Source: CAVYXZ01 sp963772595 (GTDB taxonomy: Bacteria; Chloroflexota; Anaerolineae; Aggregatilineales; Phototrophicaceae). Taken from it: a stretch of 64,000 bases of DNA. The first letter of the stretch is position 1. Each line of letters opens with the position of its first letter. Below the pieces are notes generated by a model. It saw only the letters and a list, made by a program, of their open reading frames with translations, did no database searches and was not told the origin of the DNA. The DNA lies in contig CAVYXZ010000013.1 of assembly GCA_963772595.1 (NCBI GenBank), positions 310,001-374,000 of the forward strand, written 5' to 3'. The translations under genes were made by a program, and so were the position numbers. Positions 15,291 through 25,345 of this stretch are shown piece after piece.

Positions 15291-16401
15291 TTATTCATCC
15301 AGTGTTCCGGTTATCAATCCGAGGGGGAGTGGGGCAGGCTGTTTGACTGTGCTCTGAATGTCAATGTGTTTGCCGCTTGCGGAAGAGTTAACGAAGGCCT
15401 GCATCAGGTCCAGTACGTGATAGGCGAGTGCGCCGCTGGCGCGAGGCGGACGGCCTGAGCGGATCGCATAGGCCAGGTCGGCCACCGCAATGCCGCGCCC
15501 AACCTGATCACTGTGAGTCAGAGGGATCGCGCTCCAGGCAGTCCGCGCCAGCCCGCCGCACCTGTACCGGGCCGTCAAAACGGTTGGGGTCCGGGACGAT
15601 CATCGTGCCCTCACTGCCGTAAATCTCAATGCGGGGCAGACTGTTCGACCAGACGTCAAACGAGGTGATGACCGTCGCCATGCCGCCGTTAACAAAGTCG
15701 ATGACACCGCTGAGATGCGTCGGGATTTCCACATCAATCGCATGGCCGTAGCTTTCCGGCGGAAGCTGCGAACTGGTGGCGAAGCGCTGCGGGAAGGAAA
15801 TCTGAGTCGAACCCGTGACGCGCTTGACCGGCCCCAGCAGATGCACCAGGGCGGTGAGGTAGTAGGGGCCGAGATCGAACATCGGGCCGCCGCCGAATTT
15901 GTAGAAAAAGTCCGGGTTCGGGTGCCAGGCTTCCGGGCCATGCCCCAGGAAGAAGGCTGTCGCCGCAACCGGTTTGCCGATCCAGCCATCATCGAGCAGC
16001 TTGCGTGCAGTCTGGTGACCGCCGCCGAGGAAGGTATCCGGCGCACAGCCCAGCAGGACACCCTGTTTTTGGGCCGCATCCAGCAGTTTCTGACCGTCTT
16101 CGCGGGTCAGGGCCAGCGGTTTTTCGCTGTGGACATGTTTGCCTGCGGCGATGGCCGCCAGTGAGACGCTGGCATGAGCCGAGGGCACCGTCAGATTGAC
16201 GACAATGTCGATGTCTTTGTCCTGGAGCATCTCATCTACGGTGAGTGCTTTGACGCCCTGTTCAGCCGCTTTGGCGCGGGCGCGGTCCATGTCGATATCG
16301 GCGCAGGCAGTGACTTCAAGAATATTGAATGCGGCGCAACCTTTGAAATATTGATTACTGATGTTGCCGCAGCCAATAAGTCCTACTTTGACTGTATCCA
16401 C
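15291..16401 (-). CDS. Gfo/Idh/MocA family oxidoreductase (copy B), one frameshift
   Basis: Paralogue of copy A with the same order of motifs: Gly-Leu-Ile-Gly-Cys-Gly-Asn-Ile-Ser, Ser-Glu-Lys-Pro-Leu-Ala-Leu, and Gly-Gly-Gly-Pro-Met-Phe-Asp-Leu-Gly-Pro-Tyr-Tyr. The frame shifts by +1 near 15540, between Val-Arg-Arg-Ala-Gly-Ala-Asp and Trp-Ser-Ala-Ile-Pro-Leu-Thr-His-Ser, a junction that is continuous in copy A. The corrected length is 369 residues. The two copies may act on related sugars or as a heteromer. It follows the aldo/keto reductase gene on the same strand after about 80 bases. Substrate unknown. Confidence 0.88.
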
Positions 16402-16481
16402 GCTGTAATCCTTATGTGCAAAATAAGATAAAGCAGCGTCATTGTACTCACTACTGGTAGAGTCACGCCACCGGATTGTGC

Positions 16482-17411
16482 TTAGTTGGACTGTGGAAGC
16501 GGCGCGCCTGCCGCGATCAGCCCTTCAGCCTGAAGCTCAGCCCAGAACTCGGCGGGGATGGGCACGTCGAGCGTATCCAGATTCACCTTCACCTGATCGA
16601 CCTGATCGGCCCCGATGACCAGCGAGGTGCAGGCAGGCTGTGCCCAGACAAACTGCACGGCGGCGGCGTTGAGCGGCACGTTGTAGCGTTGGCAGACGCT
16701 TTCCAGTTTGTGGGCACGGGCCATGATCTCTGGCGGGGCGACGGCGTAATTGTATTGGGCGTTGCTGGTCGCGCCGGTTGCGAGGATGCCGCTGTTGTAG
16801 ACACCACCGGCAAAGATGCTGACTTGATGCTCGTGGAAGTAGTTCAGTGCATCAAGTGAGGTTTGTTCGAGCAGGGTGTAGCGTCCGGCCAGCAGGAAGC
16901 AGTCGAAATCAGCATGTTTGGCGAACTCAAGCTCCATCTCCCACTGGTTCATGCCCGCGCCGACGGCCCTAATCACGCCCTGGCTGCGCAGTTCGGCCAG
17001 CGTGGGATAGGCTTCGTTGAGCGCCTGCTCGTAGTGATTATCGGCATCGTGAATATGCAGAATATCGACCCGGTCCAGTTTGAGGCGGGTCAGGCTGGCG
17101 TCGATGTGACGCAGGATAGCTTCCCTTGAATACTCGTTGATACGGGCATCACCTTCGCCGGGCAGCTGGCCGACTTTGGTCGCCAGTACGTAGCTGTCAC
17201 GCGGGACGCCTTGCAGCGCTATGCCGACGTAGGTTTCAGTCTGGTAGAGCGGGGCGGTGTCGATGAAATTAATGCCCAGGTCCAGGGCCTTTTCGACGAT
17301 GGCAACGGCGGTCTCCGTGCCGAATTTACCAATGTGGGCGGTGCCGAGACCGATTCGTGGGACTTTCAAGTCAGTCTTGCCTACTTGCATAAGAGGCATC
17401 GTATCAGACAT
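16482..17411 (-). CDS. Aldo/keto reductase, D-threo-aldose 1-dehydrogenase-like
   Basis: 309 residues, a TIM-barrel oxidoreductase using NAD(P). It has Gly-Leu-Gly-Thr-Ala-His-Ile-Gly, the catalytic Asp and Tyr in Phe-Ile-Asp-Thr-Ala-Pro-Leu-Tyr, the catalytic Lys in Ala-Thr-Lys-Val-Gly, and a His in Ile-Leu-His-Ile-His-Asp. The Ser-Tyr-Val-Leu-Ala-Thr-Lys-Val-Gly stretch is close to L-fucose/D-threo-aldose dehydrogenases, which oxidise sugars to lactones. It is first in the minus-strand operon with two Gfo/Idh enzymes and an epimerase, suggesting sugar oxidation. A role as pentose dehydrogenase for the island at 25-40 kb is possible but not shown. Confidence 0.85.
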   Translation of the reverse strand: MSDTMPLMQVGKTDLKVPRIGLGTAHIGKFGTETAVAIVEKALDLGINFIDTAPLYQTETYVGIALQGVPRDSYVLATKVGQLPGEGDARINEYSREAILRHIDASLTRLKLDRVDILHIHDADNHYEQALNEAYPTLAELRSQGVIRAVGAGMNQWEMELEFAKHADFDCFLLAGRYTLLEQTSLDALNYFHEHQVSIFAGGVYNSGILATGATSNAQYNYAVAPPEIMARAHKLESVCQRYNVPLNAAAVQFVWAQPACTSLVIGADQVDQVKVNLDTLDVPIPAEFWAELQAEGLIAAGAPLPQSN

Positions 17412-17516
17412 TTTTCAATCTTTTCTGGTTATGAATCACGTGGCTGCAATCTAGCGCAAAGTGGGCTTGACTGTCAAATTGGACTCTATCGTCCAGAGTA
17501 TGGAAACGCTCAGGAC

Positions 17517-17545
17517 TTGACAATAATTTAGATTGCTCTAATAAT
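17517..17545 (+). promoter_or_regulatory. Promoter of the glycosyltransferase gene with a possible MarR site
   Basis: A consensus -35 TTGACA (17517-17522) is followed 16 bases later by TAATAA (17539-17544). Between and over them lies TTAG-N6-CTAA (17528-17541), a near match, with one more spacer base, to the operators in front of the MarR gene. Regulation by that MarR protein is plausible but not certain. Confidence 0.5.
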
Positions 17546-17580
17546 TATTTTTAATTCGTATAAAATGGATTAACTCGACA

Positions 17581-18804
17581 ATGGCGAAAATGGTGTTTCT
17601 GGGTGTTCCCGCTTATGGACATGTCAATCCGAGCCTGGCCGTCGTGCAGGAAGTTTGCGAGCGGGGCCATGAGATCGTCTATTACAACACTGAGGCTTTC
17701 CGGTCGGTGATTGAAGCAACCGGTGCTGCGTTCCGGCCTTATCCAATTGAGGTCTCTATCGCAAATGTGAGCCAGCTACAGCAATCGGGCAATCTGGCTG
17801 CGGTAACGGCAATGCTGCTAGAGGTGACCGAGCGCTTGCTGCCCGCTATCCTGGATGACCTGCGCCGGGAAGCGCCGGATCTGCTGATCTATGATTCGCT
17901 GGCGCTGTGGGGTTCGCTGGCCGCGCAGCTTCTCGGCATTCCGTCAGTGGCGTCCATCACGCACTTCATCTTTGAAGGGACGGCGCTGCGGCCTTCGCCG
18001 CGTGAAACCCTGCCCATGATCTCTATGGCGCTGCCCTTTATGCCGCGCATCATCAGCAGGCGTCGGCGTCTGCGCAGGCGCTACGGTAATCAGGTCTTCC
18101 AGCCCGGTTCTATGCTGCCGGTTCGCGGTGACAGGAGCATCTTATATACGTCGGCGGCATTGCAGCCAGCCTCGACCTGGATCGACGAGAGCTTCCACTT
18201 CGTGGGGCCGTCGATCAATCCGGCGGCGCGTCCGGCGGGTGATTTTCCCTTCGAGTGGCTGACCGGCGCGCCGCTCATTTACATTTCGCTGGGGACGATT
18301 CATCACGCGAATACAGCATTTTATCGGACATGCTTCGAGGCCTTCGGCGATTTCCCCGGACAGGTTGTTCTGTCGATGGGTTCCTCAGTGGCGGCGGCTG
18401 ACCTGGGGGCGGTCCCGGCGAATTTCTTGCTGCGCAGCAGCGTGCCGCAGCTGGAGATTCTTAAGCGAGCGAATGTTTTCGTCACACACGGGGGCATGAA
18501 CAGCATCCATGAGGGCCTGTATTATGGTGTTCCGCTGCTGGTCATCCCGCAGCAGGTCGAACAGCTTCTGAACGCACGCATTGTGGCTCAGCACGGAGCA
18601 GCTTTGCTGCGCGGCGGCCCGTTTTCACCTGATGTGACCGCTTTAGAACTAAAATCGGCAGTCGAGCGTATAATGGTTGATGCGAGCTACCGGCAGCGCG
18701 CTCAGAAGATTGGACAGACGCTGCGCGAGGCGGGTGGCTACCAGCGGGCCGCAGATGCGATCACTGCGGCAGTATCCAGCGCCAATCCTGTTTTGGACCG
18801 TTGA
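17581..18804 (+). CDS. GT1-family (macrolide-type) glycosyltransferase
   Basis: 407 residues in the GT-B fold of UDP-glucuronosyl/macrolide glycosyltransferases. The N-terminus has Gly-Val-Pro-Ala-Tyr-Gly-His-Val-Asn-Pro, with the catalytic His. The C-terminal half has Tyr-Ile-Ser-Leu-Gly-Thr and the donor-binding block Val-Thr-His-Gly-Gly-Met-Asn-Ser-Ile-His-Glu-Gly followed by Gly-Val-Pro-Leu-Leu-Val-Ile-Pro. Members glycosylate small hydrophobic acceptors, often antibiotics or lipids, and can inactivate them. The gene stands before a MarR regulator and an ABC exporter, fitting a detoxification or lipid-glycosylation unit. It has its own promoter. The acceptor is unknown. Confidence 0.88.
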   Translation: MAKMVFLGVPAYGHVNPSLAVVQEVCERGHEIVYYNTEAFRSVIEATGAAFRPYPIEVSIANVSQLQQSGNLAAVTAMLLEVTERLLPAILDDLRREAPDLLIYDSLALWGSLAAQLLGIPSVASITHFIFEGTALRPSPRETLPMISMALPFMPRIISRRRRLRRRYGNQVFQPGSMLPVRGDRSILYTSAALQPASTWIDESFHFVGPSINPAARPAGDFPFEWLTGAPLIYISLGTIHHANTAFYRTCFEAFGDFPGQVVLSMGSSVAAADLGAVPANFLLRSSVPQLEILKRANVFVTHGGMNSIHEGLYYGVPLLVIPQQVEQLLNARIVAQHGAALLRGGPFSPDVTALELKSAVERIMVDASYRQRAQKIGQTLREAGGYQRAADAITAAVSSANPVLDR

Positions 18805-18830
18805 CTCACTCTCTAATTCAGATGTAGAAT
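18801..18830 (+). promoter_or_regulatory. Promoter of the marR-ABC exporter operon
   Basis: TTGACT (18801-18806) and TAGAAT (18825-18830) with an 18-base spacer lie between the glycosyltransferase stop and the MarR gene. The two operator palindromes start at the end of the -10 box and cover the transcription start. Confidence 0.55.
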
Positions 18831-18859
18831 TAGCTCTGCTAACCATTAGCTAGGCTAAT
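18830..18859. promoter_or_regulatory. Tandem MarR operators, two perfect TTAGC-N3-GCTAA palindromes
   Basis: Two perfect inverted repeats of the same sequence and spacing lie at 18830-18842 and 18846-18858 (the second extends to ATTAGC/GCTAAT, 18845-18859). Their centres are 16 bases apart, about one and a half helical turns. They sit between the -10 box and the MarR start codon. This is the arrangement expected for autorepression by a MarR dimer bound at each site. Confidence 0.75.
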
Positions 18860-18864
18860 TAAAT

Positions 18865-19338
18865 GTGAATGATGACGCGCGGGTGTTGGCCCGCGAGATC
18901 CTTGAAATCGTCCCGTTAGTGATGCGGACGGTGTCCGCTGAGATGAGGCATACCAGGCATCAAACGATTGCCGCGCATTTCCGACTGCTGTGGATACTCG
19001 AGCACTATCCACGCAGCCTGAGCGAACTGGCCGAAACGCAGTCGGTGAGTTTGCCGACCATGTCGAACTCGGTGACGAGCCTGGAGGAGCGCGGCTGGGT
19101 GGAGCGTAGACGATCTAATGACGACCGGCGCAGGGTGATGATCCACCTGACTCCGGTGGGTCAGGAAGTTCTGGCGCAGGTTCGTGAGCAAATGGAAATC
19201 CGAGTTGAGAAGGTCACTCAGACTCTGGATCCTCAGCAGCGCCATATTGTTTCGGAAGCGCTGTTCATCTTAAAGGACGGCTTCGAAGCTTTTAGCGAAG
19301 CCGAGTGCAAATGCCGTGAAGGGCAGAAGAGAGGATAG
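18865..19338 (+). CDS. MarR family transcriptional regulator
   Basis: 157 residues, normal for the family. The winged helix-turn-helix is visible as Arg-Ser-Leu-Ser-Glu-Leu-Ala-Glu, Val-Ser-Leu-Pro-Thr-Met-Ser-Asn-Ser-Val, and the wing Glu-Arg-Arg-Arg-Ser-Asn-Asp-Asp-Arg-Arg. A Cys pair lies near the C-terminus (Glu-Cys-Lys-Cys), which could sense oxidants or metals. The start is the GTG at 18865; an overlapping ATG at 18863 is in another frame. The exporter gene starts five bases after its stop. It probably represses its own operon and perhaps the upstream glycosyltransferase, with release by a toxic small molecule. Confidence 0.9.
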   Translation: MNDDARVLAREILEIVPLVMRTVSAEMRHTRHQTIAAHFRLLWILEHYPRSLSELAETQSVSLPTMSNSVTSLEERGWVERRRSNDDRRRVMIHLTPVGQEVLAQVREQMEIRVEKVTQTLDPQQRHIVSEALFILKDGFEAFSEAECKCREGQKRG

Positions 19339-19342
19339 AACT

Positions 19343-21243
19343 GTGCAAGCTGTAGCAAATCGTCGTCGTTCTCGTGCAGGACGTGCTAATCCTGGTGTAC
19401 TGAAGCGCGCGATTGGCTATCTGGGGCGTCAGCGCCGGACAGCAATCATCGCCTACAGTGCATTGCTCATTGCAACCCTGGCGCAGCTCACTGTGCCGCA
19501 TCTGGTCGAGAATATGATCAACGCTATCGCAAACGGTTTCCGCGCCCAGCAGGTTCTGAATCTGCCGCCGCTGCTGCAATCGGCTGCTGCTGCGGTGCAG
19601 GGGACCTCCGTCGATGCGATGCAAACGGCTTACGACTCCGCCGAAACCCTGCTGGTGAATGCGGTCATCACGATTGTGATTTTCGCCGTGATTCGCGGGC
19701 TGTTCGCCTTCATCCAGACCTATATGGCCGAGACGACCTCACAGGGCGTGGCCTATCACATGCGCAACGACATCTTCTCGAAGATTCAGCGCCTGTCCTT
19801 CAGCTACTATGATCGGACTCAGACCGGTCAGTTGATGATCCGGGCGACGGACGATGTCGAGAAAGTGCGGCTGTTTATCGCTCAGGGCCTCATTTTGACG
19901 GTGCAGGCCTTCCTGCTGCTGAGCATCACGCTGCTGATTCTGTTCGCGACCAATTGGCGGCTGACTCTGGCGATTCTGCCAGTTCTGCCGGTGGCGCTGG
20001 TGCTGTTCATGATCTTCGGCGCGGTGGCCCAGCCGCTCTTCATGGAACTTCAGCGGCGGCTTTCAACGCTGAATACGATCTTGCAGGAAAACGTGGCCGG
20101 GATCACGCGTGGTCAAGGCTTTCGTGCGCGAGCCGGAAGAGCGCGTGCGCTTCGACAAATCGACCGACGATTTCTTCGACCAGCGGATGCGGATCAGCCT
20201 GATCTTCTCGATTCTGTTCCCGGTGATCTTCGTGCTGGCGAATATCGGTCAGGTGGTCATCCTGTACTTTGCCGGGAAGCAGATTATCCCCGGTGACATC
20301 GGCCTGGGCGAATACCAGTCCTTCACGCTCTACCTGATGTTCGTCTTCCTGCCGCTGGGGCAGTTGGGCTTCATCATCTCGCTGATGGCACAGGCTTCCG
20401 CATCGGCAGGCCGTATCTTCGAGATTCTGGATGCCAAAAGCGACGTCACCAACAAACCGGATGCGGTGCGAACTGCCGGCGATCCAGGGTGCGGTCGAGT
20501 TTCGTGAGGTGAGCTTCCGCTACTTCAACTCCGGCGAGAATGTGCTGACGGACGTCAGCTTCACGAGCTGAACCGGGGCAGACGATTGCGCTGCTGGGCG
20601 CGACCGGCAGCGGCAAGACAACGATCATCAACCTGATTCCGCGTTTCTACGATGTGACGGAGGGCCAGGTCTTGATCGACGGCCATGATGTGCGCGATGT
20701 GACGCTGGACAGCCTGCGCTCGCAGATCGGGATCGTGCTTGCAAGAGACGAATCTGTTCTCCGGCAGTATCCGCGACAACATCGCCTTCGGGCGGCCTGA
20801 TGCGCCTTTTGAAGAGGTCGAAGCGGCGGCCCAGCGCGGCAGCGGCGCACGACTTCATCATGGAGTTCCCGGATGGCTACGACACGCCGGTCGGCGAACG
20901 CGGCTCAACCCTGTCTGGTGGTCAGAAACAGCGCATCGCGATTGCGCGGGCGCTGCTGCTGAACCCCAAGCTGCTCATCATGGACGACTCGACCAGCGCT
21001 GTTGACTTTACGACCGAGCGCAGCATTCAGCGGGCGTTGGATTTGCTGATGGAAGGCCGCACAAGCTTTGTGATCGCCCAGCGTATCTCGACGGTGTTGA
21101 GCGCGGACCAGATCATCGTCCTGGAAAAGGGCAAGATCGCAGCGATGGGTACGCATGACGAACTGATGGAGAACAGCCCGATTTACGCTGAAATCTACAA
21201 CTCGCAGTTGGTCAGTGACGATGTCATCGAGGCGGAGGCATAA
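19343..21243 (+). CDS. ABC exporter subunit A (degenerate ATP site), five frameshifts
   Basis: Half-transporter with six membrane helices followed by a nucleotide-binding domain. Walker A is Gly-Ala-Thr-Gly-Ser-Gly-Lys-Thr-Thr and the signature Leu-Ser-Gly-Gly-Gln is intact. The Walker B Glu is replaced (Met-Asp-Asp-Ser-Thr-Ser-Ala-Val-Asp), and the switch His is Gln (Ile-Ala-Gln-Arg-Ile-Ser-Thr). This is the degenerate half of a heterodimeric exporter such as LmrCD, BmrCD or TM287/288. The GTG at 19343 has AGAGAGGA upstream. Five +1 shifts lie near 20107, 20469, 20566, 20740 and 20835. Removing five bases gives 631 residues, which is family-typical. Confidence 0.88.
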
Positions 21244-21245
21244 GC

Positions 21246-23168
21246 ATGTTTGGAATGGATGGTGGGCGTCGGCTTCTCGAACGAGAGACGCTGAAGCCGA
21301 AAGATCTCGGTCAGACCATGCAGCGTTTCGGGAGCTATTTCCGGCGCTACTGGCTGGGTGCGACCCTGGCGATTATTCTGGTGGTCGCCAATACCTGGAC
21401 GCAGGTGACTGCGCCGGAACTGATCGGGCAGGCAGTCGATTGCTACCTGTTCCCCACGAACGTCGATGCCTGCTGGTATGCCACAGATCACGCTGAACAT
21501 GAGCGCGGCAGACCGGCTGGCGGGCCTGGGCCAACTGGCGCTGGTGCTGGTGGGTCTCTATCTGCTGGGCGCGTTTCTGATCGGGCGGGCCTTCTACGCG
21601 ATGACCTGGACCGGCCAGAGCGTGCTGCGCCAACTTCGGCAGGAATTGTTCCGGCACATCCAGCGGCTTTCGGTGGGCTACTACGCCCGCAATGAAGCTG
21701 GAGATGTCATGAGCCGCGTGACGAACGACATGGACACCATCGAGCAGGCTTTCAGCTTCGCCCTGATGCAGGTGATCAGCGGTCTGCTGCTGATGATCTG
21801 GATTGTGCTGCGGATGCTGCAAACGCAATGTCGGTTACGCGCTCATCAGTCTGGCGATCACGCCGGTGATGATGCTGGCGACGCTGTATTTTTCGAACCA
21901 GGCGCGCAAGGCCTTCCGTAAAGCGCGTGTCGAGATGGGGTCGGTCAATGCCGACCTGCAAGAGAGTATCGCCGGGGCGCGCGAGGCGCAGGCTTTCAAC
22001 CGCGAGGACGAGACTATCGCCCAGTTCGAGCGCTCGAACGAAGCCAACCGTGACGCCAACGTGCGCGCGGCAGCCTTCACCAGTGCGCTCAGCCCGGTGC
22101 TGGAAGCCCTGGGTTTCATCGCGCTGGCGATTGTGGTGCTGGTGGGCGGTCTGGCAGTGCTGCACAATGAGCCGCTGCTGGGTGGTTCGGCGATCACGCT
22201 GGGTGTGGTTTTCGCCTTCGTCGCCTACGTGCAGCGCTTCACGCAGCCGATCCAGCAGATTGCGCTGCTTTGGACCAATATCCAGAGCGCAGTCGCCGGT
22301 GGCGAACGCATCTTCGGCTTGATGGACGAACCGGTCGAGATCACCGACAAACCCGGCGCGCAGGACCATGCCGCAGATCAAAGGCGAGGTGAAGTTCGAT
22401 AACGTCAGCGCCGAATACATCAGAGGCGAGCCGGTGCTGAAAGGCGTCAGTTTTGCCGCCGAAACGGGCCAGACGATTGCCATTGTCGGCCCGACAGGCG
22501 CGGGCAAGACGACGATTATCAGCCTGATCCCGCGTTTCTACGATGTCAGCGGCGGCGCGGTCAGAATCGATGGCCTGGACGTGCGCGATGTAACAATGGA
22601 GAGCCTGCGGCAGCAGATCGGTCTGGTGCTGCAAGACACCTTCCTGTTCTCGACGACGGTGCTGGAAAACATCCGCTACGGGCGGCCCAACGCGACCGAC
22701 GAGGAAGTGATCGCGGCGGCCACGATGGTCTCGGCCAATACCTTCATCGAACGTCTGCCGGATGGCTACAAGACGATCCTGGGCGAGCGCGGCAGTGGCC
22801 TGAGCCAGGGTCAGCGCCAGTTGATCGCCATCTCGCGCGTGGCGCTGATGGACCCGCGCATCCTGATCCTGGACGAGGCGACCTCCAGCGTGGATACGCG
22901 CACGGAACGGCTGATCCAGCGGGCCTTCGAGGAGCTGCTGAAAGGCCGTACCAGCTTCGTGATCGCGCACCGGCTGAGCACGATTCGCAATGCGGATATG
23001 GTGCTGATGGTAGACGATGGTCAGATCATCGAGCGGGGCACGCACAACGAACTGCTGGAGCGTCAGGGCGCGTACTACACACTGTATATGAGCCAGTTCC
23101 GCGAGGAAGACGTCCCGGCCAGCAGCAACGGTCACAAGGCCGCTAAAATTGAGTTGAGCGCAATTTAG
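21246..23168 (+). CDS. ABC exporter subunit B (catalytic ATP site), three frameshifts
   Basis: Partner of subunit A, starting two bases after its stop. It has six membrane helices and a nucleotide-binding domain with Walker A Gly-Pro-Thr-Gly-Ala-Gly-Lys-Thr-Thr, Walker B Ile-Leu-Asp-Glu-Ala-Thr-Ser-Ser-Val-Asp with the catalytic Glu, and the switch His in Ile-Ala-His-Arg-Leu-Ser-Thr. Its signature is the altered Leu-Ser-Gln-Gly-Gln. In the heterodimer the good Walker site here therefore pairs with the good signature of A, and the poor elements pair with each other. Frame shifts of +1 occur near 21485, 21821 and 22366. The corrected length is 639 residues. Likely drug or lipid export. Confidence 0.88.
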
Positions 23169-23195
23169 GCAGTCGGAACCGCTGTGGTGTAAACT

Positions 23196-23225
23196 CCCCC
23201 GGTCAAGTATGGCCGGGGTTTTTGT
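23196..23225 (+). terminator. Rho-independent terminator after the exporter operon
   Basis: CCCCGG (23197-23202) pairs with CCGGGG (23213-23218) across a ten-base loop and is followed by a run of T. It lies about 30 bases after the stop codon of subunit B. Confidence 0.8.
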
Positions 23226-23335
23226 TTGTTAAATCTGATGACAGGACAGCAATGTTGATATTTAATATTAAAATACTTTATAATGAATTCGTAAAGATTG
23301 CGCCGTCCAATCTGATTAGCCACAGGAGATAAACC

Positions 23336-25207
23336 ATGCGACATTCTATTGCCCGGTCCATGCCGCTTATGGTCTTCATCCTTTTGAGCCTGACCCTGAC
23401 GCCGGTCGATGCCGTCAGTGACTGCCAGCCAGGTACGCCGGTGCTGGAAATCTGGGAGATTCAGGGAGCAGCGCATATTTCGCCACAGGAAGGCTGCACG
23501 GTCAGCACCGAGGACAATATCGTCACCGCTGTAAGCAGCAACGGTTTCTGGATTCAGACCCCGGACGAGCGCAGTGATGGTGACATTGCGACCTCGGACG
23601 GCGTGTTCGTCTTCACCAATGGGGCGAACCGAGGGGGACTAGAGCCTGGCAAGCTGGTTGACGTGACCGGTACGATTGTCGAATATCGGCCCGGCGGGCT
23701 GGAATATGGCGGGCTGACGATTACCGAATTCGACAGCAAAGATCTGGTCTACACGCTCGATCCGGCAGATGAGACGGTCGCGCTGCCAGTGCCGGTGCTT
23801 ATTGGCGAAGGGGGTCGTATGCCACCGTCCAGCGTGATTGACGATGACGCCAACGGCTCGGTGGAGACCTCTGGCAGCTTCGATGCTGCCGACGACGGTA
23901 TCGACTTCTATGAAAGCCTGGAAGGGATGCGGGTTCAGGTGAACGATGCGCGGGTGGTTGGGCCGACCAATCAATATGGCGAAATCTGGGTCGTGGGTGA
24001 CGATGGGCAGGCGGTCGATCCAGCACGGCTCACTGCACGGGGCGGGGTGCTGATTAGCCCGACCAACTACAATCCGGAGCGCATCCAGCTTGACGACCCG
24101 CTGTATCCGGCAGACTGGCCTGCTCTGGATGTTGGTGCGCGGATCACGAGTCCGGTCATCGGGGTCGTGAATTACAGCTTCGAAAACTATGAGATCGACG
24201 TGACGGACGCCTTCACAACCGATACTTCGACCGCTGTGACGCCGGAAACGACGAACCTCATCGCTGGGGCAGATCAACTCACGGTGGCAACCTATAACGT
24301 GGAAAATTTGCCGGGCAATGCCATTGGGCCTCAATTCGCCGCCCGTGCCGACCAGATCGTCAATCATCTGCGCGTGCCGGATATTGTGGTGCTGGAAGAG
24401 ATTCAGGATAACGACGGCACAGGCAGCAGCACGACTGCTGCCGATAAGACCTTTGGCAAGCTGATTGACGCGATTGACACGGCGCTTGCACCGGATGTCT
24501 CGCATTACGCTTTCGTCGAGATCGATCCGGTAGACGGGCAGGATGGCGGCCAGCCCGGCGGCAATATTCGCGTGGGCATGTTATATAACACGGAGCGCGT
24601 GTCCTTTGAGTCACGGCCCGGCGGGGACGCCCTAACGCCGAACAGCGTCGTCTGCGATTTGGGCGGTCCGCGGCTGCAATTCAATCCTGGCCGTATTGAC
24701 CCGGCTAACCCCGCTTTCCAGGACAGCCGCAAACCCTTAGCTGCCGAGTTTATGTTCAATGGACAGCCGATTTTCGTCGTCGGCGTTCATTTTGGCTCGA
24801 AGGGTGGAGATGACCCGCTTTTCGGCTTTGAACAGCCGCCGGTGCTGAATACGGAAGTCAAACGGACCGGCCAGGCACAGGCAGTTCATACCTTTGTCGA
24901 GAGCCTGCTTGACTGTGACCCGGACGCCAACGTGATCGTCCTGGGTGATGTCAACGACTTCGCTTTCTCCGCGCCGGTAGCCGCCCTGACAGGGGCCAGT
25001 CTGCATAATCTGATGGACCTGCTACCGGAGAACGAGCAGTACAGCTATGTCTACGAGGGTAATTCACAGGTGCTGGACCAGATGGTCGTCAGCAGCCACC
25101 TGTTTGATGTCCTGATGCCCAAATATGATGTGGTTCACGTCAACTCGGAGTTTGCCCAGCAGGTCAGCGATCATGAACCGAGCGTGGCCCGCTTCACCAT
25201 GCCCTAG
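23336..25207 (+). CDS. Secreted endonuclease/exonuclease/phosphatase-family nuclease (ExeM/NucH-like)
   Basis: 623 residues. A signal peptide covers about residues 1-27. An OB-fold type domain (about 50-250) precedes the catalytic domain (about 310-620), as in ExeM/NucH-type extracellular DNases. Catalytic-domain motifs are Ala-Thr-Tyr-Asn-Val-Glu-Asn-Leu, Val-Val-Leu-Glu-Glu-Ile-Gln (metal-binding Glu), Gly-Val-His-Phe-Gly-Ser-Lys, Leu-Gly-Asp-Val-Asn-Asp-Phe, and the terminal Ser-Asp-His-Glu-Pro. It probably degrades extracellular DNA for nutrients or biofilm turnover. A clear AGGAGA ribosome-binding site precedes the ATG. No sorting signal or membrane anchor is seen at the C-terminus. Confidence 0.9.
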   Translation: MRHSIARSMPLMVFILLSLTLTPVDAVSDCQPGTPVLEIWEIQGAAHISPQEGCTVSTEDNIVTAVSSNGFWIQTPDERSDGDIATSDGVFVFTNGANRGGLEPGKLVDVTGTIVEYRPGGLEYGGLTITEFDSKDLVYTLDPADETVALPVPVLIGEGGRMPPSSVIDDDANGSVETSGSFDAADDGIDFYESLEGMRVQVNDARVVGPTNQYGEIWVVGDDGQAVDPARLTARGGVLISPTNYNPERIQLDDPLYPADWPALDVGARITSPVIGVVNYSFENYEIDVTDAFTTDTSTAVTPETTNLIAGADQLTVATYNVENLPGNAIGPQFAARADQIVNHLRVPDIVVLEEIQDNDGTGSSTTAADKTFGKLIDAIDTALAPDVSHYAFVEIDPVDGQDGGQPGGNIRVGMLYNTERVSFESRPGGDALTPNSVVCDLGGPRLQFNPGRIDPANPAFQDSRKPLAAEFMFNGQPIFVVGVHFGSKGGDDPLFGFEQPPVLNTEVKRTGQAQAVHTFVESLLDCDPDANVIVLGDVNDFAFSAPVAALTGASLHNLMDLLPENEQYSYVYEGNSQVLDQMVVSSHLFDVLMPKYDVVHVNSEFAQQVSDHEPSVARFTMP

Positions 25208-25345
25208 CGGTCCCAGCGGTTTTTCATCTTTGAGCGCATCGGGGAGCAGTGGCATGGGGATGTTCTGGTAGGCCACCGGCGCATAAAATTGCCCGTACTC
25301 GCTCTGGTCAGTACACAAGCCAGTGAATGCCTCACGAACCTGGGT

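Noticed and set aside
25064..25318. A minus-strand ORF of 84 residues at the end of the nuclease gene
   Set aside because: Mostly antisense to the nuclease, no recognisable motif and no ribosome-binding site.
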